Positions 8,499 through 17,005 of a DNA stretch of 25,645 bases are shown piece by piece. The translations under genes were made by a program, and so were the position numbers. This DNA comes from Desulfobacteraceae bacterium 4572_89. GTDB lineage: Bacteria; Desulfobacterota; Desulfobacteria; Desulfobacterales; Desulfobacteraceae. Positions within the stretch are counted from its first letter, which is position 1. The number at the start of each line of letters is the position of its first letter. Below the pieces are notes generated by a model. The model did no database searches. It was not told the DNA's origin and saw only the letters and a list, made by a program, of their open reading frames with translations. The stretch is taken from the NCBI GenBank assembly GCA_002085465.1, contig NBML01000039.1, positions 1-25,645 of the forward strand. The letters run 5' to 3'.

Positions 8499-9804
8499 TT
8501 TTACCCCTTCCTATATTCAAATAGCTGTCTATGGCTGCTGCTGCTGTTTTCCCATCCTGAACCGCATTTACCACAAGGGATGGTCCCCTTACGATATCGC
8601 CCCCGGCAAAAATTCCCGACTTTGTGGTCTGACAATTATCCAGAGATGCTTTGATCTGTTTTTTCCCATCAATATCAATATTTGGATATAATTTATTTGA
8701 ATCTTCAAAGGCTTTATTACCAATGGCTTCCACCACAAGATCAATATCAAGAATCCATTCTGAGTCTTTGACCTCAACAGGTGATCTTCTTCGACCGTCC
8801 CGGGCCGGGGATAATTCCGTACGAACCAGTTGAATACCCGACACCTTGCCCTTGTCACCTGTGGGGTAAGCCTTGGGCTGGTTAAGTATGAGAAAATGAA
8901 TATTATTTTCAAGAGATTCCATTCTCTCATCCAATTCCGCGGGCATCTGACCAAAGGATCTTCTGTATACCAGATAAACATCTGAAGCCCCAAGGCTTGC
9001 CGCATACCCGGCACAATCCATGGCCACAGATCCGCCGCCGATAACAGCCACTTTTTTATTTTTGACCTGGTTTTGTATTTTATCAAGTCCGCTGGTGTGG
9101 GGGCTGGACAAAAACTCCACTGAATTATAAACCCCTTCAGGTTTCTCTTTTAAAATGCTGGCTGCATCCCAGAGCCCTGTGGCGATAAAAACAGCTGCAA
9201 AACCTTTATTAAGAAGTTCTTCAGCCTCTCCCTCCTCTTTGATGGGGTGGCTGCATTTAAATTCAACCCCCAGATGGATGATGTCTTCCATCTCTTTTTT
9301 CAGATACTCCTTACTGAATCTATAGGAAGGAACCCCATAACGCAAAACCCCTCCGGGTTCGTCCATTTTTTCAAAAATCGTGGGTTTATAACCTTTTCTG
9401 GCAAGCTCAGCAGCGCAACTCAGGCCTGCAGGGCCAGATCCGATGATGGCCACTGGTTCAAGAACAGGTTCCGGCTTTTCAAACACCTGGAATCCAATTT
9501 CATTGCCATACCTGACCAGAAACTCCTGAATTTTGCCAATCTGTATGGGCCGGTCAAGCAGGGCACTTGCACATTCCTTTTCGCATAGTCTTGAGGTGGG
9601 GCATAAAATACCGCAGGCACCGCCCAGGATATTGTTTTCCTTTATGGTACGAATTGCACCTTTTATGTTCTGCATCTTAAATTTTTTAATAAATTTTCCA
9701 GGATCTGTGTTAGCTGGACAACCCTGGGAACAAGGTGCATCATGGCAGAGAAGACATCGATCCGCTTCTGCCAGAGCCTGACTAAAATCATACCTTTTAC
9801 TCAT
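8491..9804 (-). CDS. preT: NAD-dependent dihydropyrimidine dehydrogenase subunit PreT
   Basis: 437 residues from the chosen start. The frame stays open 18 codons further up, but the start at 9804 has AAGGAG at the right distance and the protein begins MSKRYDF as expected. The N-terminal iron-sulfur domain has Cys17/20/25/29 and Cys64/68/74/78, like the electron-input domain of DPD and of glutamate synthase small subunit. Then come an FAD site (IGSGPAGLSCAAEL, 121-134), a second dinucleotide site for NAD(H) (VIGGGSVAMDCAG, 254-266) and the FAD-contacting GGDIVRG (401-407). It oxidises NADH and passes electrons to PreA. It is first in the operon behind the promoter at 9861-9889. Related FAD/Fe-S reductases exist in other pathways, but the overlap with preA decides the call. 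Confidence 0.94.
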   Translation of the reverse strand: MSKRYDFSQALAEADRCLLCHDAPCSQGCPANTDPGKFIKKFKMQNIKGAIRTIKENNILGGACGILCPTSRLCEKECASALLDRPIQIGKIQEFLVRYGNEIGFQVFEKPEPVLEPVAIIGSGPAGLSCAAELARKGYKPTIFEKMDEPGGVLRYGVPSYRFSKEYLKKEMEDIIHLGVEFKCSHPIKEEGEAEELLNKGFAAVFIATGLWDAASILKEKPEGVYNSVEFLSSPHTSGLDKIQNQVKNKKVAVIGGGSVAMDCAGYAASLGASDVYLVYRRSFGQMPAELDERMESLENNIHFLILNQPKAYPTGDKGKVSGIQLVRTELSPARDGRRRSPVEVKDSEWILDIDLVVEAIGNKAFEDSNKLYPNIDIDGKKQIKASLDNCQTTKSGIFAGGDIVRGPSLVVNAVQDGKTAAAAIDSYLNIGRGKNE

Positions 9805-9860
9805 AAACGACTCCTTACATAGAACGAAATTACTGAAAACCGAAAAAAACAACAACAATA

Positions 9861-9889
9861 TTTATAACTTCCTTATCTGCAATGGTCAA
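9861..9889 (-). promoter_or_regulatory. Sigma-70 promoter of the preT-preA-hydA operon
   Basis: On the minus strand TTGACC (9889-9884) and TATAAA (9866-9861) are separated by exactly 17 bases. Transcription would start near 9853, about 50 bases before the preT start codon. It is the best-matching promoter in the window. Confidence 0.65.
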
Positions 9890-9942
9890 TGGTTTATCTT
9901 GCTGCAAATAACAGGACGGATTTTGTGACAAAAGAAAATTGC

Positions 9943-9970
9943 TTGACTTTGAATTTATTTTTTTTAATAG
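9943..9970 (+). promoter_or_regulatory. Possible promoter of the beta-ureidopropionase gene
   Basis: TTGACT at 9943-9948 is a good -35 box; the best -10 at 16 bases is a poor TAATAG (9965-9970) inside a T-rich tract. It lies 54 bases before the start codon, in the 219-bp region shared with the divergent preT promoter, where a common regulator could bind. I see no clear operator palindrome there. Confidence 0.3.
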
Positions 9971-10023
9971 TAATTTTCAAAATTACGGGATTATTAAAAC
10001 AAAGGCTCCACAAGGAGGTTGTC

Positions 10024-10893
10024 ATGTCAAGAATTGTTAAATGTGCTCACATTCAAATGTCAAACGCTCTGTCTGAAGGAAGTGTCAGTCAAATAAAAGA
10101 AGCCATGATTGAAAAACATATCCCCATGGTAAAAGAAGCAGGGGAAAAAGGTGTAAATATTTTATGCCTCCAGGAAATTTTTTATGGTCCTTATTTCTGT
10201 TGTGAACAGGATATAAAATGGTACCAGTCTGCAGAAAAAGTGCCTGGCCCCACAACAAAGAGATTCAGTGAGTATGCAAAAAAATATAAAATGGTCATTA
10301 TTTTACCGGTGTACGAAGTTGCGATAGATGGTGTTTATTATAATACAGCTGCGGTGATTGATGCCAATGGGGAATATCTTGGTAAATTCAGAAAGGTTCA
10401 AATACCCCATACCTGGCCGGGATTCTGGGAAAAATTTTATTTTAAACCCGGCAACCTTGGATTCCCGGTGTTTGAAACTGAATATGGGAAAATCGGTATT
10501 TATATCTGTTACGATCGCCATTTTCCTGAATGTGCACGAATTCTGGCTTTGAAAGGGGCTGAAATTCTGTTCAATCCTTCTGCCACAACAACTGGAAAAT
10601 CACAATACCTCTGGGAGCTTGAACAGCCTGCCCAGGCAGTAGCAAACGGGGTTTTTATTGGTGCCAATAACCGTGTGGGCCTGGAAAAACCATGGGAGTT
10701 TGGTGAATTTTACGGGTCCAGCTATTTTGTTGATCCAAAGGGCCAGATTATTGTAAAGGGAAGTGCGGATAAAGATGAACTTGTTGTTGCAGATCTGGAC
10801 CTTGAAATGATTCGTGAAGTCAGAGACGGCTGGCAGTTTTTCAGAGACAGAAGACCTGAAATGTATGAAGATATCAGCAGACATCTTCCATAA
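10024..10893 (+). CDS. Beta-ureidopropionase (N-carbamoyl-beta-alanine amidohydrolase), nitrilase superfamily
   Basis: 289 residues. The frame is open further upstream, but AAGGAGG 5-6 bases before 10024 and the family-like start MSRIVKCAHIQ fix the start there. The catalytic triad of the nitrilase superfamily is visible: Glu51 in LCLQEIFYGPY, Lys124 in KFRKVQIPH and Cys162 in IYICYDRHFPE. The sequence around these resembles N-carbamoyl-beta-alanine or N-carbamoyl-putrescine amidases. It would cleave N-carbamoyl-beta-alanine to beta-alanine, CO2 and ammonia, the third step after PreTA and dihydropyrimidinase, which are encoded divergently from the same intergenic region. N-carbamoylputrescine amidase is the main alternative by sequence; the context favours the pyrimidine role. 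Confidence 0.9.
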   Translation: MSRIVKCAHIQMSNALSEGSVSQIKEAMIEKHIPMVKEAGEKGVNILCLQEIFYGPYFCCEQDIKWYQSAEKVPGPTTKRFSEYAKKYKMVIILPVYEVAIDGVYYNTAAVIDANGEYLGKFRKVQIPHTWPGFWEKFYFKPGNLGFPVFETEYGKIGIYICYDRHFPECARILALKGAEILFNPSATTTGKSQYLWELEQPAQAVANGVFIGANNRVGLEKPWEFGEFYGSSYFVDPKGQIIVKGSADKDELVVADLDLEMIREVRDGWQFFRDRRPEMYEDISRHLP

Positions 10894-10969
10894 ATAAAGG
10901 AGGTATCCTCTGTAAAAAACTGTTGGCTGAAAACACATATAAACCCCATAATGTAAAGAAGGAGATTGT

Positions 10970-12491
10970 ATGAGCGGACAAGAAGCAAATGGAACCAAGA
11001 AAGGATGGATTTTATACCCCATCGGCAGTAAACCTAAATGGCCTCTGGCAATACTGCTTGGGCTTCAGCAATACTTAACCATGTTCGGTGCAACTGTATT
11101 AATTCCTTTCATTATTGGTGGAGCCATCGGCATGCCGCCGGACAAACTTGCTTTGTTAATCTCAACCATGTTTTTTGCGTCTGGAATATGTACCCTTATT
11201 CAGCAATCACCTCTTGGAAACCGGCTTCCTGTAATCCAGGGCGGCACATTTTCATTTTTAGGACCAGCCTTTGCCATCATCGGCATGGTTGCCGGAAAAA
11301 AACTGACAGGCGTGGATGTCTGGCAGATACAGATGCAGGAATTGGCAGCAGCAGTAATGATCGCCTCCCTTTTTGAAATCATTCTTGGATATACGGGAAT
11401 TCTTGGCAAGATTAAAAATATCATCAGCCCCATTGTTATCGGTCCAACCATCGCCATGATCGGTCTTGCGCTATTTTCCATTGGAGCGCCCTGGATGGCT
11501 ACCAACTGGCTGATATCCCTGATTACCCTGATTGCACTCATTATATACTCCCAGGTGTTTTCTTTAAAATCCAAGGCATTTATGATGTTTCCAGTTCTCC
11601 TGGCCATACTCACCGGCTGGCTGGCTGCCTTGCTGGGTACTGTAACTGGAATGATTTCTCCTGAGAATGCAGCCTATTTCCTGGTTCAGCTTTGCACCCA
11701 TGATGCCTTTTAAATGGGGATTCCCAGATTTCAGCAGTGCCACCCTGTGGGCCGGCGCCATTGGAATGCTGGCAGGATACCTTGCCTCCATGGTGGAATC
11801 CATTGGTGATTATTATGCCTGTGCCAGAATTTCAGAAGCGCCCGTGCCTACAGAACGAATGATATCCAGGGGCCTGGGTGCGGAAGGACTTGGCTGTCTG
11901 GTTGCCGGGATTCTCCAGACTGGAAACGGAACCACTACTTATTCTGAAAACATCGGTTCCATCGGACTGACAAGGGTTGCAAGCCGGCGCGTCATCATAG
12001 CAGGCGCAATTGCCATGCTGATTATTCCCATCTGCGGAAAATTTGGTGCCAGCCTTGCCACCCTGCCCAAACCCGTTGTGGGTGCCATGTTTGTGGGCCT
12101 TTTCGGAATGATTGCCTCAGTAGGGCTGTCCAACCTTCAACTCGTAAATCTCAACAATTCCAGAAACCTTTTTATCATTGGCCTTGCTTTTTTCTGCGGA
12201 TTAAGTGTTCCCTATCATTTTAACCCAATGCTCTCGGCAGCTGCTGTACCCATTGCCTGGGGAGCAGCTGGATCATTTGTCAACACCCTGGGTAATATTT
12301 TCCAGGCCCTGCTGACCACTGGAATGGCGGTGACCGCAATCATAGCAATCATTCTGGATAATTTTTTACCCGGTGCCACAAGGGCGGAAAGAGGCCTGGA
12401 AGCCTGGGAAAAAGATGCAACAGAAGAGGCATGGATTGAAGCTGAAGAACAATGGGCAAACATGAAAGAAGGCGAAACCCGGCCTGTATAA
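10970..12491 (+). pseudogene. Nucleobase permease (NAT/NCS2, uracil-xanthine permease), reading frame broken near 11680
   Basis: A single transporter is split over two frames. The first part (10970-11713) runs through QQYLTMFGATVLIPF, QGGTFSFLGP and GPTIAMIGLALFSIGAP, and reads ENAAYF before going out of frame. The second frame (open from about 11655, to 12491) continues with SWFSFAPMMPFKWGFP, ESIGDYYACARISEAP, TGNGTTTYSENIG and the NAT signature NNSRNLFIIGLAFFCGL. The combined span is 1,522 bp, not a multiple of three. From memory, relatives have about 8-10 residues between the equivalents of AYF and SWF, so a deletion of about 20-26 nt (3n+2) fits better than a single-base error. An internal ATG at 11667 could start the second half, but a half-transporter is unlikely to work. 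The gene has a good ribosome site (AAGGAG) and lies 76 bp after the ureidopropionase gene, as expected for the uptake step. The second half resembles animal SVCT/SLC23 proteins closely. Confidence 0.85.
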
Positions 12492-12524
12492 ACTGCCCCG
12501 ATCATTATCATTAATCCATAAACC

Positions 12525-12570
12525 AGATGAAAGTTATGGGAGAAAACTCCCATAACTTTCATCTTTATTT
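12525..12570 (+). terminator. Rho-independent terminator after the permease gene
   Basis: A perfect 18-bp stem (12525-12542 with 12547-12564), tetraloop AAAA, followed by TTTATTTT. The stem contains AGTTATGGGAG. It starts 33 bases after the permease stop and should end the ureidopropionase-permease transcript. Confidence 0.9.
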
Positions 12571-12668
12571 TAGGACCGCAAAGTTTATAATTTGAAAAAA
12601 CTGCTTGCCTTTTGCTTCATCTGCGACCTTAGACAGTTTGCATCTATGGCATTCAAGGTTTGATTTGC

Positions 12669-13145
12669 ATGGAATTTCTACAACAATACTACATTGTCAT
12701 CATCGGCTGCCTTTTTTTATGTGTTTTTGGCGCCATGACCTGGCTTACCCATAAAGAAAAAAAATGGGTAAAAAACAATTATAAAAAACAAGATATTATT
12801 GCACTGGGATTTGGTGTCATCTGTTATGGACTGTCTTCAGATCATGGAGAGCCCAAACACTATAAAGGATTTTTATTGATACACAGACACGGACTTTTGT
12901 TTAAAGGCCGATTTTCAAATATAAAATTTGATGTGCCGGGAAAGTCCATTCAAAAAGTCTTTCATGGAGATTCCCATAAAGGTACCAGGCTTTATCGTTC
13001 TGCTGTAATGGTGGATTTTTTATCCCCAATGAAGATCCAAGAGACTAAAACCCAGGATGCTAAGATAATGGATACAATTGCTTTTAAATTGTCCTATCCT
13101 CCCCAATGGATTAAAATTATCGGAAAAGCATTTATTAAAAAATAG
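12669..13145 (+). CDS. Small membrane-anchored protein of unknown function
   Basis: 158 residues from the ATG at 12669; a TTG nine bases upstream is in frame but would sit too close to the only ribosome-site-like AAGG. One hydrophobic helix (about residues 5-25, QYYIVIIGCLFLCVFGAMTWL) is followed by a basic stretch (HKEKKWVKNNYKKQ), which suggests an N-terminal anchor with the rest in the cytoplasm. The soluble part (GFLLIHRHGLLFKGRFSNIKFDVPGK... and a closing IKIIGKAFIKK) alternates beta-type segments and is reminiscent of small PH-like domains, but this is an impression, not an identification. It follows the terminator and lies only 10 bp before the M20 amidohydrolase gene, so the two are probably co-transcribed. 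Confidence 0.7.
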   Translation: MEFLQQYYIVIIGCLFLCVFGAMTWLTHKEKKWVKNNYKKQDIIALGFGVICYGLSSDHGEPKHYKGFLLIHRHGLLFKGRFSNIKFDVPGKSIQKVFHGDSHKGTRLYRSAVMVDFLSPMKIQETKTQDAKIMDTIAFKLSYPPQWIKIIGKAFIKK

Positions 13146-13155
13146 AGGCAGACAA

Positions 13156-14394
13156 ATGGAAAAAAACAAATTAAGAGTAAATGGAAAAAGACTTCAAAAT
13201 ACCCTGGAAGAAATGGCAAAAATTGGTGCAACACCCAATGGTGGTGTCCAGCGTCTGGCCCTGTCAGATGAAGACAGGCAGGCCAGGGACCTGTTTATCT
13301 CATGGCTGAAGGATCTTGATCTTGAGATCCGCATAGATGAAATGGGTAATGTTTTTGGAACCCGTAAAGGTGAAAACAATGATCTTGCTCCTGTAATGAG
13401 CGGCTCCCACATTGATTCCCAGCCCAAAGGCGGAAAATTTGATGGTATTCTAGGCGTTATGGGGCCCCTTGAAGTGATGCGTGTTCTCCATGAAAACAAT
13501 ATAAAAACCCGGAGACCCGTCACCATTGTTGCCTGGACCAATGAAGAGGGAACAAGATTTGCACCGGCAATGATGTGTTCCGGTGTATGGGCAGGGGCTC
13601 TTGAAAAAAAATGGGTCTATGACAGAACCGATATCAATGGCCTGCGTTTTGAAGATGAACTGATCCGCATCGGGTATAAGGGCGAGAAACCAGCTGAAAA
13701 ATCCGATGTCCATGCCTATTATGAATACCATATTGAGCAGGGCCCCATCCTTGAAAAACAGGGCATTACCATTGGCGCTCCCAAGGGTATTGTCTGTCTT
13801 CACTGGTATGATATTTTTCTTGAGGGGGAAGCCAACCAGGTGGGACCCACCCCCATGGAGGGCCGTCACGATGCCCTGTGCGCAGCAGCGGAAATGATCC
13901 TGAAAGTTAATGAACTTCCCGGCCGCATGAATGGGAACCTGGTGGCAACCGTGGGAGAGATTCAAAATGAACCCAATTCCAGGAATATAATCCCGGACAA
14001 GGTTCATTTTACTGTGGATATACGTTCCTGGGATGATGACCTGGCCCTGGAGGCATGGGATCTTGTTAAAAAAGATTTCCAGGAAATAGCCCTCCAGAGA
14101 GGCTGCCCCATTCGCATAGAAGAGACCTGGAGGGTGGAGCATTCTCCCTTTGATAAAAAACTTGTGAACAACATTTTAGAAACAGCAGATAACCTGGGAT
14201 ATTCCTCTCTTCACATGGTCTCTGGTGCCGGGCACGATGCCAGTTATATGAATCAGATTGCACCCACTGCCATGATATTTGTTCCCAGTATCGGAGGTCG
14301 CAGCCATGTGGAGATTGAAAATACAACCTGGGAAGATTGTGAAGCAGGAGCCAATGTATTGCTGCACAGCATGTTGAACTCTGCCTTGGAATAG
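13156..14394 (+). CDS. Zn-dependent hydantoinase/carbamoylase-family amidohydrolase (M20 type)
   Basis: 412 residues; GAGG 7 bases upstream of the ATG at 13156 decides the start, although the frame is open further up. The di-metal M20 site is present: His85 (GSHIDSQ), Asp96 (FDGILGV), catalytic Glu130 with Glu131 (NEEGTRF), His192 (EYHIEQGP) and His384 (GGRSHVEIEN). Members hydrolyse N-carbamoyl-L-amino acids (HyuC), allantoate (AllC), or N-carbamoyl-beta-alanine (yeast Pyd3 type). Beside the pyrimidine cluster, N-carbamoyl-beta-alanine or a hydantoin-derived carbamoyl amino acid is the likely substrate, which would duplicate the nitrilase-type enzyme 2.3 kb upstream. In the lid-domain motif usually read as HAGxTPM this protein has QVGPTPM, so a substrate-binding His looks replaced by Gln. 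The exact substrate is therefore uncertain. Confidence 0.85.
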   Translation: MEKNKLRVNGKRLQNTLEEMAKIGATPNGGVQRLALSDEDRQARDLFISWLKDLDLEIRIDEMGNVFGTRKGENNDLAPVMSGSHIDSQPKGGKFDGILGVMGPLEVMRVLHENNIKTRRPVTIVAWTNEEGTRFAPAMMCSGVWAGALEKKWVYDRTDINGLRFEDELIRIGYKGEKPAEKSDVHAYYEYHIEQGPILEKQGITIGAPKGIVCLHWYDIFLEGEANQVGPTPMEGRHDALCAAAEMILKVNELPGRMNGNLVATVGEIQNEPNSRNIIPDKVHFTVDIRSWDDDLALEAWDLVKKDFQEIALQRGCPIRIEETWRVEHSPFDKKLVNNILETADNLGYSSLHMVSGAGHDASYMNQIAPTAMIFVPSIGGRSHVEIENTTWEDCEAGANVLLHSMLNSALE

Positions 14395-14440
14395 TGATAG
14401 ATTTGGAATAGAAATAAATTTGGAATAGATAGACTTGGAA
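14386..14440 (+). repeat. Short tandem repeat overlapping the M20 stop codon
   Basis: TTGGAATAG occurs at 14386-14394, 14403-14411 and 14420-14428 (17-bp period), with a partial TTGGAA at 14435-14440. The first copy encodes the last codons and stop of the M20 gene; the others are in the 91-bp gap before the convergent AEC gene. Confidence 0.8.
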
Positions 14441-14485
14441 TTGTAATCTGCGTACCTGGTGCGCTCCAACTCTTTCTTTCAAATT

Positions 14486-15376
14486 TTACGGCAAAAGGCT
14501 GGCAAGATAAAAGACAATGGGAATAATAAAAATGCTGAGGATGCTGGAAGTCAATATAAGGCTTCCGGCAAACCCTGCATTAATGCCATATCGCAGGGGC
14601 AGTACAACGGAAAAAACAGCCGAAGGCAGGGATGAGGCCACCAGGATCACTGTTCTTTCCATGCCCTTGATGTTCAGGAGTTCCGTTGCCAGCCATCCAG
14701 CCAGAAACCCGAAAACAAAACGAAATATCAGACCGGACAGCAGGTGAATATCGGCGATGATCTTTCTCTTTCTCAGGGAACAGCCCAGGGCAAAGGTTGC
14801 CAGAGCAGGAGCTCCAGCTCCGCAATACCCAAGGGCTTCTATGATATTCACTGGAACTGGAATTTCCAGGTGTTTGAACAGAAAACCCGTAAAAATCGCC
14901 CAGAGCAGGGGAGACTTTACCATTTCCCTGATTCCCACCAGGGTAAAACCTCCTGTGACAATGACAATTCCAATGGTGAGTATATAAAAGGTCTGGAGCT
15001 GGTCATAGATGACAATATAATTCATTGCTGCGAATCCACCCCAGAGCTTCATCAGGGGAATTCCCAGGAACCCGGAATTCATAAAGAGGATAGGGGGTGA
15101 AAAAGCTTTGAAATCCAAATTGAACAATCCACAGTAGACCAGAGATAAAACAAACAAAGATACCAGTACAATACTGACAACCCCGAAAAGTTTCAGGGTC
15201 TGGCCCAGGTTGATGTCAGAGGTGTAGAGAGAATAAAATATCAAGACAGGCATGAAAAAATCCGTAACAATCCTGATCAGTGTATCCTCAGACAGGGAAT
15301 AAAACCTGGATAAAAAATATCCGCCCAATGCCAGGAAAATAAGGGGAAGGAGTATTAAAAAAGAATCAATAATCAT
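14486..15376 (-). CDS. AEC-family transporter (auxin efflux carrier / malate permease type)
   Basis: 296 residues, almost entirely hydrophobic, about ten membrane helices in two halves. Typical family segments are FFMPVLIFYSLYTSDINL near residues 40-57, PPILFMNSGFLGIPLMKLWG, and LPSAVFSVVLPLRYGINAGFAGSLILTSSILSIFIIPI near the end. The start lies two bases after the choline sulfatase stop codon, with GGAAGG just upstream inside that gene, so translation is coupled to it. AEC carriers move organic anions and other small solutes. From its position it may carry a product or substrate of the sulfatase pathway (inference only). The gene itself looks intact, but the frameshift in the gene just upstream could reduce its expression. 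Confidence 0.88.
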   Translation of the reverse strand: MIIDSFLILLPLIFLALGGYFLSRFYSLSEDTLIRIVTDFFMPVLIFYSLYTSDINLGQTLKLFGVVSIVLVSLFVLSLVYCGLFNLDFKAFSPPILFMNSGFLGIPLMKLWGGFAAMNYIVIYDQLQTFYILTIGIVIVTGGFTLVGIREMVKSPLLWAIFTGFLFKHLEIPVPVNIIEALGYCGAGAPALATFALGCSLRKRKIIADIHLLSGLIFRFVFGFLAGWLATELLNIKGMERTVILVASSLPSAVFSVVLPLRYGINAGFAGSLILTSSILSIFIIPIVFYLASLLP

Positions 15377-15378
15377 TG

Positions 15379-16919
15379 CTAACCTTCCATCCTTTTTCCC
15401 TGGTTGCCGTCGGGTTCTGGGATTTCAGGGGAGGGGAACCGGGCTTTTCTCTCAACGACATTTAGATTCAAATGGCTGCGCATATATTTTTCAGAAGCAT
15501 CTTCAAAGGGTTGAAAATCCCAGGGTGTAACCCTGCCTTTTCTCATGGATCTGTCAACCAGTCTTCTGCGCTGCTGATTCGCCACCACCTGCTCCCGGAG
15601 AGCTTTTGTATCCCATTTTTCCATTACCAGGTCATGGAAAGTCCTGCGCACTGCCTCATACTCTGACTCTCCTGCAAGGTTTTTCCTTTCATTGGGGTCA
15701 TTTTCCAGATCATAGAGCTGTTCCGGATCAGCATCACAATAAATATATTTATATCTGCCCTGCCTGAGCATAATTATGGGGGAAATTGCCCCTTCACAGA
15801 GTATTTCACCACAAACCATTGCTTTTTTATCTTCATTTTCACCGTTCAAAAGGGGCACCAGGCTTTTCCCGTCAATGGGGTCGGCATACTCCACGGGTCT
15901 GGCATGGGAACTTATTTCTACAAGGGTGGGAAGAAGATCCACAAGGGAAACATGCTGTTTTACTCTTCTATTCGAAAATCTGCCGGGTGCAGAAATAATC
16001 ATGGGAACCCGGGAAGCCCATTCAAAATAGGACATTTTATACCATAATCCGCGCTCTCCAAGCATATCTCCATGGTCTGAAGTGATCACTATTATTGTAT
16101 CATCTGCAAGACCATTTTTCTCCAGGGCATCCATAAGATTTCCCACTTTATCATCAACATAAGAAATTTCACTGTAATATGCATGGCGGGAATTTCGTAC
16201 CCGCTCCCGGGTTTGTTCATATTCTCCCATTGCGCTGACATGGTAGAGGGAATTTGATCAACTTGGGGCATATCAATTTCATCAGGATCATACCTGTCCC
16301 AGTATTCCTTTGTAGCGGCAAAGGGGTCATGGGGGTGGGTAAAGGAAGCCAGCAGAAAAAAGGGGCGTTCATCATCACTGCGGGCAATTTCATTGATTTT
16401 ACGAACAGAGTTATAGGCAACCTCTTCATCAAAATCGATCTGGTTGCTTGTAACGCATTGGCCGGATTGAACAACACTCAGCATATTGTGATACCAGGTG
16501 GGGCGTCTTTCAAAATTGTCCCAGTCAGGGGTCCAGCCGAAATCTCCGGGATATATATCAGTTGTCAGCCTGTCCTCAAAGCCATGACGCTGATCCGCTC
16601 CCACAAAATGCATTTTACCGGAAAGACAGGTGTAGTACCCATTGTCCCGCAGATAATGGGCCATTGTCGGAACATCTTCAGGGAAAAGGCTTGAATTGTC
16701 ATAGGTACCAATGCGGGAAACCAGCTGGCCTGACATCATGGAAGAACGGGACGGAGCGCATAAAGGGCTGTTGCAATAAGCATTTTCAAAAACAACCCCT
16801 TCATCAGCAATCTTTGAAATATTGGGTGCCTTTACAACGGGATGCCCGTAACAGGGCAGGGCAGGTGCTGCCATTTGATCGAACATAATAAAAAGAATGT
16901 TCGGCTGTTTTTGACTCAT
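15379..16919 (-). pseudogene. betC: Choline sulfatase (BetC-like), reading frame broken near 16248
   Basis: The N-terminal part (16919 to about 16250) starts MSQKQPNILFIMFDQMAAPAL and has metal-binding Asp14 and the formylglycine site Cys54 in CAPSR, then LSGKMHFVGADQRHGFEDR, DIYPGDFGWTPDW and THPHDPF, all typical of choline-O-sulfatase. The second frame reads LYHVSAMGEYEQTRERVRNS, ISYVDDKVG, ITSDHGDMLGERGLWYKM and the C-terminal domain, to 15379. The first frame reaches DQIP; in BetC proteins about ten residues (around a DPHS motif, from memory) separate that IP from the (L/R)xHV element, so 28 or 31 nt seem to be missing, which also fits the observed frame shift (3n+1). An intact enzyme would split choline-O-sulfate into choline and sulfate. 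It has AAGGAGA upstream and lies 86 bp after the maturase gene that would activate Cys54. Confidence 0.88.
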
Positions 16920-17005
16920 GGCTTATCTCCTTATATTTACTACTCTCTCAAATGGATAAAACATAATATAAAGGTCAGGCATTTAATATTTATCCTGACA
17001 AATAT

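Noticed and set aside
9889..10023. Longer N-terminus for the beta-ureidopropionase
   Set aside because: The extra 45 residues are low-complexity and hydrophobic with no ribosome site; AAGGAGG points to 10024.
11667..12491. Second half of the permease as a separate gene
   Set aside because: It begins in mid-fold of a known transporter family with no ribosome site; a broken single gene explains it better.
13450..14142. 230-codon open frame opposite the M20 gene
   Set aside because: It is the antisense shadow of conserved metal-site codons, with no ribosome site or recognisable domain.
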